Source: Rhodamnia argentea
Lineage: Eukaryota; Streptophyta; Magnoliopsida; Myrtales; Myrtaceae
Assembly: GCF_020921035.1 (NCBI RefSeq)
Contig: NC_063157.1
Coordinates: 6,072,501 to 6,136,500, forward strand
DNA length: 64,000 bases
Direction: 5' to 3'
Under the pieces are notes generated by a model. That model was not told where the DNA came from. It saw nothing but the letters and a program-made list of their open reading frames with translations, and did no database searches. Below are positions 1-11,719 of this stretch, piece after piece; the stretch's first letter is position 1, and each line of letters begins with the position of its first letter. The translations under genes were made by a program, and so were the position numbers.

Positions 1-1640
1 TATTTTTCTGTAAACAAACAGCACCTTAAATAAAATCCTTTAATTTAAATGTCTGACACGTGTTATCGAGACCCTCGTTAAGCAATTCCTCTAAATATGT
101 ATACTAACAATAGACCAAATATACATCGACCTTTGTTGTCCCCACTCCCCCCCACCCCCCAAAAAAAAAAAAAAAACACAAACTCCTAATGTCCCATGAA
201 GAGTGTTGTCAAAATATTGTCCGACATCGCTTGATTATAGATCTTATGCGCCCTTCAAATTTATGGTTTCCTTCCATTTATAAATTGAAGCTTTTGAGTT
301 GGACTTTCGTTTGTTAGCACGTAATTAATTAGGACATTAATCCAATAATGATCCGTGAATTGGGGATTCGGAGAAAGTAACCCAATTAATCATTCCCAAA
401 AAAAAAATATCTGCTTATGACCGAAATCGGTGATCCATAACCAGTGTTTTCAACCAAATAGTTTTTTTAATACCATTTATCTCATTATAATTGTTAGGTC
501 TATCAGTTAATTAAGGGGGGAATTAGACTAAGTATCCACTAATCACGTGCACTGCACGCTCTCCCGCGAAATTTTCTCTCTCGCCAAATTAGCCCACCTC
601 GTATTGTGCGTTCCTGAGCCAGCTGGTGTCTACTGTATTCTTCGTTCCCGGCATCTTGTTCCAGTAACTGCTTTCCACTGACCCCCAACGCACGCGCCAC
701 TAACCTCCCACGCGCCCCCATAAATCAAATTAAGAAAACCTCAAGCGGTAGTTACTAAGTTAAATTAATTTTAAGATAATTATCAGAAAAGTCCTAATCG
801 TACTGTACAATTACTAATTCAACAATAAGTTATTTAATTGTACCGAGTTAGTCCTACAATTTATCAATGCAATCCTTTCGGCTAATTATACGGATAATAT
901 ATTTACGAATTAAGTTGACACAATCGAAATGATTGGTACTAAATTTTATAAAATTAATAAAATATTTAAAATTAATTCAGCACAATTTAAAAATTCAGGA
1001 TTGAATTGGCTGTTATATAATAAATTTATGATTTTTTTGAACAAAATTTTCAATTAATTTTGAAATGCACGAGTTGAGTATAGATTCCATTCATACAATG
1101 AACTTTTCATTAAATGGCTTAGGAGCATTTTCCTGTAACATTTCGTGATTGATTTTGTTGCACGGAGAAACTATTTGACATAACTTTCCGACAATGACTT
1201 CAATTTTCAAATTGGAATGAAAGTAATCCTTTAACAAAACAGTTGTAGTAACATCTTTGTTTGATATAGAATTATTGTGAAATGAAAAGCTGTTGCGAAA
1301 TAAAAGGTTTTACAGAAATGAACTCCTTGTAATAAAATTATGGGTTAATCGCCTATTAATTTTAGTTCAATGTGTAACGTGATCCTATAATTTTTTTAAG
1401 GTGATCTATAAACTTTGACTCAATATGTAATGTCGTTCATGAACTTTTAATTTGTTTAATATGATCTTTGAACTTTGAACTTGTTTAATTTAGTCTATAT
1501 ATTTTTAATTTATTCAACGTCGTCTTTCAATTAATTCAAGATAATATTGAACATATTCATATGATACAGAGACGAAATTGAACAAATTTTAAGAATTGCA
1601 TTGAATAAATTAAAAATTCAGTAGCGTTATTCCAAGTCGT
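1..1640. other. AT-rich intergenic DNA with diverged repeat phrases
   Basis: No gene is visible. The stretch is AT-rich, with a C-rich/poly-A tract near 150-176. From about 1366 to 1640 short related phrases recur, meaning roughly 'opinion on N, then aacttt, then ttaatttgtttaat', about every 35-45 bases. This is the decayed look of the fold-back elements found elsewhere in the window (for example 46844-47128). The 60-codon minus-strand ORF at 539-721 has no recognisable content. Confidence 0.5.
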
Positions 1641-1746
1641 ATTAAATTTAAAATTGGCAAAAACTTGGGATGTTTAGTCTAAAATTATTGTGAAAGTGGG
1701 GCCCGCCGTCCAGCATGCATACCGTGATTGGCGGTGTGCCAGCTGG

Positions 1747-1752
1747 CACGTG
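1747..1752. promoter_or_regulatory. G-box core upstream of the peroxidase
   Basis: A CACGTG palindrome lies 145 bases before the peroxidase start codon. It is followed by a poly-A tract (about 1770-1786) and a CT-rich stretch (about 1829-1875) that resembles a plant 5' leader. G-boxes bind bZIP and bHLH factors; use of this one is inference from position only. Confidence 0.35.
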
Positions 1753-1896
1753 CACGCCCGCCCCATTAGCAAAAAAAAAAAAAAAACCCACTCCTCAGTC
1801 TCTGCCAGTGAGTCTCGCTCCTCGAGAAAATCTCTCTCTTCCTCCCTTCATCTTCTCCTCTCTCTCTCTCTCTCCGAAGCAGAAGCTCTAACGACA

Positions 1897-2910
1897 ATGT
1901 CGCCGACGCCGCCGCCGCACTGCTCAGCTCTCCTCCGCATTGCGCCGCTCCTCCTCGCCCTCCTCCTCGTCTCCTCCGCCGGCCCCTCCTCAGCCCGCCT
2001 CACCACCGACTACTACGCCAAGTCCTGCCCGCGCTTCCTCCAGATCATCCAGGACACCGTCACCGCCAAGCAGATCTCCACCCCCACCACAGCCGCCGCC
2101 ACCCTCCGTGTCCACTTCCACGACTGCTTCGCCAACGGCTGCGACGCCTCCATCCTCCTCTCCGCCGCGCCCCTCTCCCCACCTCCCGAGCGCGACGCCG
2201 ACATCAACCTCTCCCTCCCCGGCGATGCCTTCGACCTCGTCGTCCGCGCCAAGACCGCCCTCGAGCTCGCCTGCCCCGTCACCGTGTCCTGCTCCGACAT
2301 CCTCGTCGTCGCCGCGCGCGACCTCGTCACCATGCTCGGCGGCCCCTACTACGACGTCGCCCTCGGCCGCCGCGACTCCCGGATCTCCCGCGCCTCCCTC
2401 GTCGCCGGTCTCCTCCCGCGGCCCAACATGACCGTGTCGGAGCTCCTCTCCCTCTTCGCCGCCCGGGGGTTCTCCGCCCAGGAGATGGTGGCCCTCGCCG
2501 GCGCCCACACCGTCGGGCTCTCCCACTGCAATGAGTTCAGCTCCGGGATCTACGGCTTCAGCAAGTCCTCCTCGTTCGACCCGAGCTACAACCCGAGGTT
2601 CGCTCAGGGGCTGCAGAAGGCCTGCGCCAGCTACGGCACGGACCCCACGCTGTCCGTGTTCAACGACGTGATGACGCCGAACAAGTTCGACAACATGTAC
2701 TACCAGAACCTGCCCAAGGGGCTGGGCCTGCTGGCGTCGGATCGGGGGCTGTACGGGGATCCGAGGACGAGGCCGTTCGTGGAGATGTACGCCAAAGACC
2801 AGGGCACGTTCTTCAGGGACTTCGCTAAGGCGATGCAGAAGCTGAGCCTCTATGGGGTCCAAACCGGGAGGAGAGGCGAGATCAGGCGAAGGTGTGATGC
2901 TGTCAACTAG
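1897..2910 (+). CDS. Class III secretory peroxidase, intronless
   Basis: A 337-residue haem peroxidase (EC 1.11.1.7) that oxidises phenolics with H2O2 in the apoplast or vacuole. Residues 1-34 form a signal peptide (ALLRIAPLLLALLLVSSAG core). The distal motif RVHFHDCF puts Arg71 and His75 at the haem. The proximal motif AGAHTVG gives His204. Eight cysteines of the mature chain (44, 77, 82, 126, 132, 211, 243, 333) match the four conserved disulfides. The sequence is closest, from memory, to the Arabidopsis PRX63/PRX41/PRX65 group (INLSLPGD, TPNKFDNMYYQNL, GRRGEIRRRCDA), which has few or no introns. The start at 1897 is chosen because the signal peptide follows. An in-frame ATG at 1690 would add 69 residues that include a run of lysines read from poly-A. 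Codon use is strongly GC-biased, especially in the first 700 bases. Confidence 0.95.
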   Translation: MSPTPPPHCSALLRIAPLLLALLLVSSAGPSSARLTTDYYAKSCPRFLQIIQDTVTAKQISTPTTAAATLRVHFHDCFANGCDASILLSAAPLSPPPERDADINLSLPGDAFDLVVRAKTALELACPVTVSCSDILVVAARDLVTMLGGPYYDVALGRRDSRISRASLVAGLLPRPNMTVSELLSLFAARGFSAQEMVALAGAHTVGLSHCNEFSSGIYGFSKSSSFDPSYNPRFAQGLQKACASYGTDPTLSVFNDVMTPNKFDNMYYQNLPKGLGLLASDRGLYGDPRTRPFVEMYAKDQGTFFRDFAKAMQKLSLYGVQTGRRGEIRRRCDAVN

Positions 2911-4200
2911 ATCTCCTCTCATTTCTCGACGGTTGTCGATTCTTGTTCTCTTTGGTGTGTTATGATCGAGAGAGCGAGATGGGGTTGAGGATGAGGGGTG
3001 GGATTTTTCATTTTGTATTCAAATTTCTTCTTGGGGCCAATATGTATACGTGATGATGATGTTTGTACTGGAGTTAAAGGCATTATAGATGACAAAAATT
3101 TCACTTTTTTGAATTCTTGGGGGGCAGTTGGTTCTTGACGACTTCGCTGGTTTGCAATTCTTCTTCTGGGTTTGTTTCGTTGTCTGTTCTTGAGCATCAG
3201 GGCTCGGCTCGGCTCAGCTCCGCTCCTGCTGCTTCTCTTCTTCTTTGTCAAAAGGAATAATCGTCCTCTGTTTCAGCTTTGCCTTCTTCCTTTTTAAGAA
3301 AAAAGTTATTTGCAGTGACGGATTTGATTTGAGGCATCAACTCCGACTAGGGTAAAGGTAAGAGGAGGAGAACTGGAAAGTGGAAAGTGGTAAGAGGTGC
3401 TTTCCTTTCTTGCCTTCCTTTTCTGGTGTAGAAGTGGTCATTTTTGCTTTTATCACGTAATTGGTTGATTGGAAGATGGACTCTTTACATTTTCGTTTTC
3501 TTTTTCATTCGTTTTAAGGTCTTCAATCTATGAATACGATTGTCTTTTTCAACGTCTGTCGATTTAACTCTTTTTTCCGATGGGTGGTTAGTACTAGTAC
3601 CATAAACCCAAAAAAATCCCTACGGGGAGACATTTGCAGCAAAATTTGTTCCAAAATAATGTCAAGTCGATAAGAGTCGCCCGGCCACATTCACTGAGAA
3701 CTAATTTTAATGCCCCAAAAATTGCTGCATCATGACGACTCTGTCCTTTCCTCAGCTTGTGTCTAATGTCTCCCTTAAAATTACTGACGTGAAAAAAACA
3801 CGCGGCAAGCAATTTGGATTATCAGCAGCGGGGTGGATTCAACACGGAAATTCAACATAAAATGGCGTCCTCAATGAATAAGCCAGATCCGAAGCAAAAT
3901 GAATTGGATTAGAAACTTCGCTAATTTTGCCTTAACGGCTCCCTCACTTTTGAAAAATCTTCTGAAGTCCCTCATTTTGCCTTAAGTCTTATGCTTAGGA
4001 GTTTGGTACATTTGTCATAAATATACAGTCCTGATATCTTTTGCGATACAAAAATTAGGTTGAGGGTAAATGTAACATGGGTTCCATCGGTTCGAAATTT
4101 GGATTACCGGTCGGGATTGTTTGGGTGGTATTTAACAGTTTTCTGAATGATCCACCTTGATGCTTCAACTTTGTAGATTGAACTAGGGCCAATCTGTTTT
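2911..4200. other. 3' flank of the peroxidase and intergenic DNA
   Basis: The first few hundred bases are probably 3' UTR. After that I see no coding region, RNA gene or clear element. Short ORFs on the minus strand (2919-3251, 3594-3812, 4055-4252) show no domain. Confidence 0.4.
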
Positions 4201-4214
4201 GCCAGCAGTGCATG

Positions 4215-5090
4215 GGGAAAGTATTAGCCACATCAGCCATACCCATCTCCACTCATCGTGCGACACGTGCGAGTGGGCCCACTTATTAGAAAAAAGAAAC
4301 TCTCTCTCCTCTCTCTCCTTCGCCTGACCTCTCCGACCTCCCACCCTCTCTCTCCTCCGCCTGCTTCCTTTTCCCTTCTCCGACCTCGAGCCCAATCACT
4401 GCCATTACGGGCCGCGGCGAAGAGCATAGTCGGAGCCTTCGGCAACGGGCTCGCCGCCGGATCCTATCCCTTCGTTTGCCGACGCCTTCTCCGTTCCCTG
4501 GCCGCGAAGCTCGAGCCTAAGGCTTGCGGCTGCCATGACTGTGGAGCTCAAGAGCTCGAGCTCCGTGGCCATAACGTCGGCGAGCTGTGGGCTCGAGCTC
4601 GTCAAATCGGCGTCACCGACATCTTCTCCGTACCCAGCGTTCGAGCTCGAGTGGCCATGGCCGCGAGTCGAGCTTGAGCATCCATGGCCGAGGCAGCCTT
4701 GCCGGTTCGGTCGAGCTTGCAGCTACCTCGCCCGTGGCCGGTGAACCCAAAGCTCGAGTTCGGGAGGCCATGGCACCTGCAAGCTGGAGACCCCTCGTCC
4801 CTTCCCCTCGTCGTCACCCTCAACTTCATCGAGCAGTGAAGAAGGGACTCTGACCAGGCCGATCGGATCTGGTCAAACGACGACGACGACGGCCATGGAT
4901 TTACCCGGAACCGCTAGTCCCGAGCCGTGCGCCTGTCGTCCATGGCTGGGCGGCCATCACCATCTTCGTCAATCTGGTTGAGCTACGGAAAGAGAAAGGG
5001 GGAGGTCGTGAGGAGAGAGAAATTTTTTTTAACTGCGGGCCCCGTTCGACACGTGTCGCACGGTGAATGAAAATAAGGACCACGTCAGCT
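4215..5090. mobile_element. Non-autonomous TIR element with GC-rich core
   Basis: The ends are imperfect inverted repeats of about 55 bases. The left end near 4245-4310 contains GTGCGACACGTG, then GGGCCC, an A-run and a CT-rich block. The right end near 5015-5075, read on the minus strand, gives the same four landmarks in the same order. A 16-base phrase at about 4221-4236 recurs in direct orientation at about 5081-5096 (14 of 16 matching). The core is GC-rich and packed with GAGCTCGAG-like words, creating long ORFs (139 codons at 4258-4677) of low complexity without a recognisable domain. No clean target-site duplication was found, so the superfamily is undetermined. Confidence 0.5.
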
Positions 5091-5099
5091 ATACCAAGT

Positions 5100-6240
5100 C
5101 TGTATGCAATATTTTCTCAGATTGAGAATTCTGGGGCAGACATTAATTAAGGACTGGTAGGTCAGTTTTGGCGGAGTTAAGAGAGGCAACCTCCAAAAGT
5201 GCCTTACAACAGACGAGCCGTTTCTACATTCTCTCTTAAATCTTTTTCAGAAAGGATTCAACGCCCCATCATGCCTCCCTCTCCTCAAGCGGAAGATTGC
5301 TAAGTCCTCGGCAACAAATAATGGAAGAAATCGTTGCATGATGCATCCCAGTGCACGGGCTCAAATTATTCATCAGATCATTCGAGATTCATCATATTCA
5401 ACATGAGGTTCAAGAAAAATTTAGCAATTTAAAAGAACATGTGTAGCCGGGCCCATCTGCTATGCTCTCCAGAAATCGGCAACAGTCATGGGCGCATTTG
5501 TAGCGCAGAGCATCACATTTTAACCACATGAGCTACATAATCAGACAATTTGAAGAGTAGGGTTATTTCTGAAACAACATAGTAATCCTCTTTCTTGCCA
5601 AAAGTTAGTTCTGAGGTTTCAGGCCAATTGTTGAAGAACTTGCAGAAACTGCACAAGAATCACAACCTCCATTGCAAATGTTTTTGAGCACTTGCACACC
5701 ACGGGCTTTCAGGTTTGGAGAATGAAAATCAACCCTTTAGAATTAACAGGCAAGTTCGATCTTCAAAGCATGCTGATTTAACAAAAGAAAAGGATTCAAT
5801 CCTTGAAGCTCCCTCTGATTCAATACATCAACCTTATGTCTGGCCAAATGCAGATTTGACCGATTTAATCGATTCCCGTGATGCAATAAGTTACAGCCAA
5901 TTGATCATCAATCAGACCGTTAACCCAACAGCATTTAGCTCATCACGATCCCCGACCACAGGGAGTGATCCTTAGTATGTCTGTGCTGCGCTGAATGGTA
6001 CATTCAAAGTTCCCCACAAACCACATTTGAGAGTGGACACCAGAAAATGTCTCCAAACAGATTTTAGCGTTAAGAAAATTGTGGAAGAAACTAAAGCCCC
6101 ATTTGCAGATAACAAGGGTGGACAGTAGGCTAGCATACAAAAATATACAATGGAGGGGTTAAAAACTGCTGCTCCTTTTCGTTCTCACTAGTATTTCAAT
6201 TTTCATCTAACAAGGGTTCGAACAGATGTCATAACAAGTC
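5100..6240. other. Intergenic, with one unrecognised 86-codon ORF
   Basis: This is the 3' side of the FTR gene. A plus-strand ORF (5715-5975) has non-repetitive, acidic, gene-like composition (it contains SKHADLTKEKDSILEAPSDS) but lacks any domain I know. It may be a relic exon or chance. Nothing else is supported here. Confidence 0.3.
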
Positions 6241-6257
6241 AACTTCATGGCAGAGCA

Positions 6258-8942
6258 TCACATACTTGCAGTTGTTTCCTTGATTTCTTCCAACGAAATG
6301 GCCTGCACAGAAGGAAAAAATAACATCTGAAATTAGAATGTCCTCAATATTTTATCCATCCATTCTCATACGTGAATCGTGGCACCATATGTGGCTGCTG
6401 GGCCACTGTTCTTCTCCCATAGCCTAGGGAAGTCTAACGAGCTCATGATACCAAGCTGAATTACCAACTGACTCCGAACACGTGCTTAGTATATTAGATA
6501 ATTCACCTGATCTTGGCCAGCAAAATCATTGTCTGGAGTGAGGAATAGCATGCAGTGGCACTCTTTCCTGCCAGGGTAACCAGCAAGATTACAATTTAGA
6601 GCAGAGGGAAAATCATGACCTATTTCAGGGGGAAAAGTCACGCGGATAATCTCATGCACCATCAAAGCAACCAAGCGAAAACATTCATCTCTATCCCACG
6701 ACAATGGACACCAGGTCCACCAAGACCAACTTGAGTGTGGTATGCAAAATCTGGGGGGATTCAGCCTTAATTTTACCTCGTTATTGTGGCTAACAGCTTC
6801 CCCCACTGTTTACAACCGACAACTCCCAAACCCAATAAACAAACCACCCCCCCCCTCCACCACACACACACACACACACACAAAAAAGAAAAAAAAATTA
6901 CAAGAAAGGAACTTCATTGCTACTTAATTTGGATTGTTCTATAACATGATGACAATCTAAATAGTCCAGGAAACAGAAAAGCTTATAAGGGAATAAATCC
7001 AATGTTGGTCAAAGTTATAAAGTCAATTTGCAGCATCATTAAGCATCTAAATTTATGTCATTAAGATTATGCCTACTATAATGTCCATGGTATTTTGGAT
7101 GGCACAAGTATCCATTATATTCTCACAAAGATGGAGAAAAAGAAAAACATTCTACCATCATAGTCAGTTAATATTGTCAGGAATCAATGGACACTCTTAA
7201 CCAGCTTGGTTTTACATATCTAGATAAACATAACCAGAAAAACTGTGTACTTTCACAACATTAGATATTCGGTAAATCAGTCGATAGCATTAAATATACT
7301 CTACCTCTCCCTCATTGGAACACAAGGACAATTCCAAAAACCTTGCGCTGCCTCTGCAGCTTTGTCATCATAATGCCTGCGGTTCAGTGAGTTGAGCCTT
7401 AAATTATATCACGGACTATGTATATCTCTTCATATACATTTCTAAATGGATGTTAAAGTAATAAAACAATCTGAAGAAGGCAAGGTTGTTTCACACGTAT
7501 TTACCTACATGGGCAAAGCGGTGCACCTAATGCGTCTTTATGGTCAGCCAGTCCCTGTTGAAATTCCAATGTGAGTTAGCTAAGCATAAATTCAGCATTA
7601 GCAAACGAGCACTTGAAAGCCCTAAACAAGCTCATATTGTAGGAAGTAACAGATGATACTAGTAGAATTAGGGATTTCCAGGCACGCTGTTTCATCTCTG
7701 ATTTTAGATGCAGATTCTTTTAATCACACATTTCCCCGGTAGTTCAGCTCCGATTTCTTTATCTCAAGAAATAATTAACTCATACAAAGAAGGAATTTAT
7801 TAATTGACTTGAAAAAGCAATTTCAGAATTTTAGAAAGGAATGCAAATAATCAGACTTCAAAGAGTTGAGTTAGAGTGGTGACACTATATTCTGAGAAGA
7901 TAAGTTACTCTTTAGTATACAAGAGCGCATGATGTTTTATTCGACATAGCTACTGCATATCTAAATGGAAAAACTTCCGTCTGTCAAGATCTTCAATGTT
8001 GTATTCGATAGCAGACACGCTATTGAATTATACACCACATGGAAGCCCACCTATTACCCAAGCCCAGTTCCAATTGAAACTCAAATTGCAGATCACACAT
8101 GTTAAAACTACATGATTCTTTGTTTTCGTTTGAGATAATTCGCAAAACAAACTCGCAGCAATTACAGAGCACGTGATGAACTTTAATAAATTAGTGAAAT
8201 TCAAGGACTCATTCATACAGAAGGATGCAGCAGATGAAAGCATCACATATTGAATTTCACAGAGGTGTTTCACTAATCTAAGCTCACACGGAGTGATAAG
8301 CTATCAGAAGAAGACTAGGACCCCGTAGTCAAGTCCTGATATCAGTGGACAAGTGGTGCCATAAATGGTTTAGGGCACCACTTGGCACTTTCATCTTTCT
8401 TGTTTTGGGAAAGCAATCAGAAGGCGACTAAAATGAAGGCCTAGTTATAGAATAACAGGTATATCACAGACAGATGAAACACTGACCGACCCACTAGGAG
8501 TCTATACAGCGACGAAAGCTTTTCAGAATTCAAACCCAAATGAAGGGGTAAAGAAAAAGAAAATGCACTTGAATCATAAAAAGCAGTCGCATACATAAGT
8601 TCTACATACCTTAATAACAACAGAAGTCACACCCTTATCAACGCAGAAATATGTTCCTGATCGGCGAGCATACTGCTCGGAGAACTTTCTCATTATCTCA
8701 ACAGACTTCTCTGTTGGCTCCACTGGAAAAAAAAAGTCATTAAATTTTTGTCAGGTGCGAACTGAAGTGGAAGAAGAAACAAACTGAATGGAGAAAAGGC
8801 AGCAAACTTTTGAGTTTGACTACTGAAGGCAAGACATGTGCACTGGTTAGGAGTTACTATGAGGGAACGAGAATCAATTAGTCACAGCAATTACTCATCA
8901 AACTTATGACTAATAGGTGGCTTGTGTTTTGATCTGGATTAG

Positions 8943-8979
<37 letters not shown>

Positions 8980-9775
8980 CCCCCAGTTTTTCCCCCTCAC
9001 CCCAGTGAATCTCCTCTCCTTTCCACCAATTCTACTGATTAGCAAGAGAATTGAAAATTGAAGGTAACATGCTCTCGTCAGCCACGCCGCAAATGTTCAC
9101 ATAGATAAACAAATCCAATTCACTCTAAATAGAAATCGCATTAGCTAAGGTGTTTGACAATTCTGACCAAATTTCACCGTGACAAAGCTACAAACGGAAC
9201 ACCCACAAAATTGACAGTAAACATCTCACAACCCCACCTAAGAACTTATCGCAATCACATTTTACAATTGTGATCGCATTTTACAGTCATACCGCTACGC
9301 AAGGAACTGAAAAACCGATCAGGTTATATATAATCGAAGATTGAAAACAAAAACAAAAAAAACACTTCAAATCCTCGGGTCATAAGGCCAATGTTCTGAA
9401 CTCAGCAACCCCACACCAGAGAAAAAAGAAGCTCAAAGCACGTATGCAGTCACTACAAGCGAAAAATAGTGACATTACGAAGCTCGCCTTCTGCAGATAA
9501 CTGTCCGATTCAACACGGAGCACTACGGCGACTCAGAAACCAAACTGCGTAAACGAATCCCAAAAAAAAAAAAAAAAAAACGATGCTTCGAGCACAAAAT
9601 CGGCAATTACACTCCCCTTTGCTGATACCACACTGCGTAAACAAAAAAAAAAAGAACAGAGAACGACGGCGAGGCCGATACCTTTGGCTCGAACGACATG
9701 GCCGGGACCGGAGCGGCAGCGACGCGGGGCCAAGGACGGCACGCCGACGGCGAACGAAGAAGCTTGAAGAGTCAT
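6258..9775 (-). CDS. FTRB: Ferredoxin-thioredoxin reductase catalytic (beta) subunit, chloroplast
   Basis: This 4Fe-4S subunit passes electrons from ferredoxin to thioredoxins f and m in the stroma and so light-activates Calvin-cycle enzymes. Exons on the minus strand are 9775-9682, 8722-8610, 7554-7505, 7376-7305, 6567-6507 and 6302-6258. All joins keep frame and give 144 residues, close to the usual length. Residues 1-31 look like a transit peptide. The seven conserved cysteines are present: Cys58, CPC (83-85), CPC (102-104) and CHC (113-115). By family knowledge Cys83, 102, 104 and 113 bind the cluster, while Cys85 and Cys115 form the redox disulfide. The end SLEEIKETTA is typical. An upstream in-frame ATG at 9895 would add 40 residues; the ATG at 9775 (MTLQAS) matches the family start better. 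It lies head-to-tail with the CREG-like gene. Confidence 0.95.
6855..6895. repeat. CA microsatellite and A-rich tract in FTR intron 5
   Basis: A C-run, then about nine CA units and an A-rich stretch, inside the last-but-one long intron of the FTR gene (6568-7304). Confidence 0.8.
8943..8979. repeat. CT microsatellite in FTR intron 1
   Basis: About 18 CT units on the plus strand within the 959-base first intron (8723-9681) of the FTR gene. Confidence 0.9.
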
Positions 9776-9899
9776 GGCGAGCACCGATTTCTGCAACCGA
9801 AGCGGAGGTGGAGGAGGAGGACGAGGAGGAGGAAATGAGAACAGAAGCTGGTTGTTCAGAGAAGAAGAGCGCGTGTGCTGTATATATGTTTGCATTCTC

Positions 9900-11245
9900 G
9901 TTCCGTCTCTTTATTTTTCTCTATTTTCTCGCCCTTTTTTTTTTTTTTTCCATTCTGCTGAAATTAGGAAAAAAAAATGATTTATTTTGATATTTATCTG
10001 TAAAATTTAGTTGGGGGGGCCATGCCCGCCACTCGTTGCAAAATATCAAGCGAGAAATCACACAAGCCAAGCAAATCGGGCTATAACTTGGAACTCCGAA
10101 CGCGTGTGCGGATCGGACACATTACACGATTCGATCTCCTAACCTTACTAAACCGTATACGGTATACGGTATACCGACCTACTCCGGTACCCCTTAAGAA
10201 CATTTTATTTCTCCGCTCAAGACGCGTTTTGTTGGGGGGAAAAACAGCAAGTTTGCATTAGATGCTTGGCAATAAGTATCGCGCGGGAATAGCTCGTGCC
10301 GAATCGAGAACGTAGAGGCGACGGGGATCTCTCCGAACCCCGATCCGGCCTAATCCGACTTGGTCGGGATCTCGAGACCCTCTATTCGGATCTTGGCTGG
10401 CTGTCCAGCATCGCGACCTCGAAACCGTGCTGAGTTCTTTTTTGAGAAGAAATGCTTCGGACATACGCATTCGAACACATCAACCGTTCAGCTTTCGTGT
10501 GGGGGACGAAGGGGACTTTTAGTTATAACTACTCGAGCTAGACCGGAGTTTCGAAGCCGCCCCAACTTGCTCGTCTTGTAGAATAACCCACCTTAAAAAA
10601 AAAAAAGAGAAAAGTAAAGAATAAGTTAGGAAATATGAAAAATATAAGGAGTGCTTTTTGAATGACCAGTACCTAAATCATTGAAGGAGTGACAGTTTGG
10701 TGTGTGCACGAAGACTACTTCTAATTCTAAGTGAGTAAGCAGCGCTTGGAATGCCGCATTTCGCACGATACGTTGGACTAAAGTTTAAGGATCATCTTAA
10801 ATGAATTAAAAGTTGAGAAATCACATTGAATGTTGAGCTAAAATTCATGGACCATTTAAAACCGTCATTTTTTTTTTTACTTTTGATAATTCCCATGCCC
10901 CACTCCCAAACTTCCGGACCCACTGAAAACCCATGGACTCGACTCGAGTGAAGATCGGGCGTGGGGGAATATTTAAATATTAGATCACGTCTTCATCTAA
11001 CAGTTTAGCTTTTGAATAACTTGGCATTGGTTCTATAAAAATTTCACACAAATATTGACACCTTATTTATAATGACACGGTTCTTCGAGAAGTCACGTGA
11101 AGATTACTCAATTCAGTCACACTCCATCTATGGAAAGAAGCCAGGCCAGGGAGAGCAAACTTTGCTAGAGATTGAAGACAAAACTTCAATGAAGGATTTT
11201 TCTAGTAACCTCTCCACGAGTTAAAAATCCAACGGAAATCGAAAA
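9900..11245. other. Intergenic DNA upstream of the FTR gene
   Basis: Contains the FTR promoter side. At 10155-10177 the word GTATACG is repeated to give a small palindrome-rich cluster. From 10750 to 10870 there are phrases of the dispersed 'aaagtttaaggatca' type. Short ORFs (10022-10261, 10258-10470, 10360-10581) carry no domain. Confidence 0.4.
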
Positions 11246-11719
11246 AAAGTTACCAAAAAAGTTCTAAACATATCGCATCTGTATCAATTTAGCCCTAAAC
11301 CTTTTTTTTTTTAAAATCAATTTAGTCCTAAAACTTTTGCATTGTGCTATTTAGTCCATCCAGCCAATTTTAGCCGGCCGGAGTTGACATGCGAATTAAA
11401 TTTTAATAATTTTTTTTGAAATTGAGTTTATGATTTTTTTTCTTTTTTTCATTAATTTTTTTCCTTAACTCTTAGGGCCGGCAAGGGCGCCACGGCCCCT
11501 CAATGTCGGCGATGGCATCCTGCCCCTAATGGTTGGGACAAAAAGGAAAAAAAAAAAGAGAAAAATATTATAAAAATTTCAAAAAATATTAAAATTTCAT
11601 TCATATGTTAGCACCAATCGATCAAAATTGACTAGATAGACCAAATTTGCACAAATACAAAAGATTTAAGACTGATTGATACAATTACAGAAGGTTTAAG
11701 ACTGTTTTTTTGTAACTCT
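11246..11719. mobile_element. Fold-back (long inverted repeat) element, about 470 bp
   Basis: The left arm (about 11246-11400) and the right arm (about 11590-11719), read on opposite strands, share the same order of words: an 'agttac' end, TGTATCAAT, a TCTTAAA/CCTAAA phrase, TTTTGNATTGTGC and CAATTTT. Between the arms are AT-rich DNA and a short GC-rich patch at about 11475-11525 (AGGGCCGGCAAGGGCGCC). The structure fits a Mutator-like or other long-TIR non-autonomous element. No duplication of the target was identified. Confidence 0.55.

Noticed and set aside
1690..1896. Upstream in-frame extension of the peroxidase by 69 residues
   Set aside because: It reads through a poly-A tract (poly-Lys) and a CT leader and would bury the signal peptide.
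1990..2922. 310-codon antisense ORF over the peroxidase
   Set aside because: A shadow of GC-rich codon use; Gly/Glu/Val-rich with no domain.
4258..4677. 139-codon ORF starting in the TIR element
   Set aside because: Low-complexity GAGCTC-type repeat translated; no recognisable protein.
5488..5560. tRNA-like look of a GTAGCGCAGAGCATCAC stretch
   Set aside because: No acceptor stem, no T-loop GTTCGA and no consistent cloverleaf.
9776..9895. Upstream in-frame ATG of the FTR subunit
   Set aside because: It adds a Pro-run encoded by leader sequence; the MTLQ start fits family members.
10155..10177. GTATACG repeat cluster as a regulatory palindrome
   Set aside because: Too short and without a matching known operator; kept only as a note.
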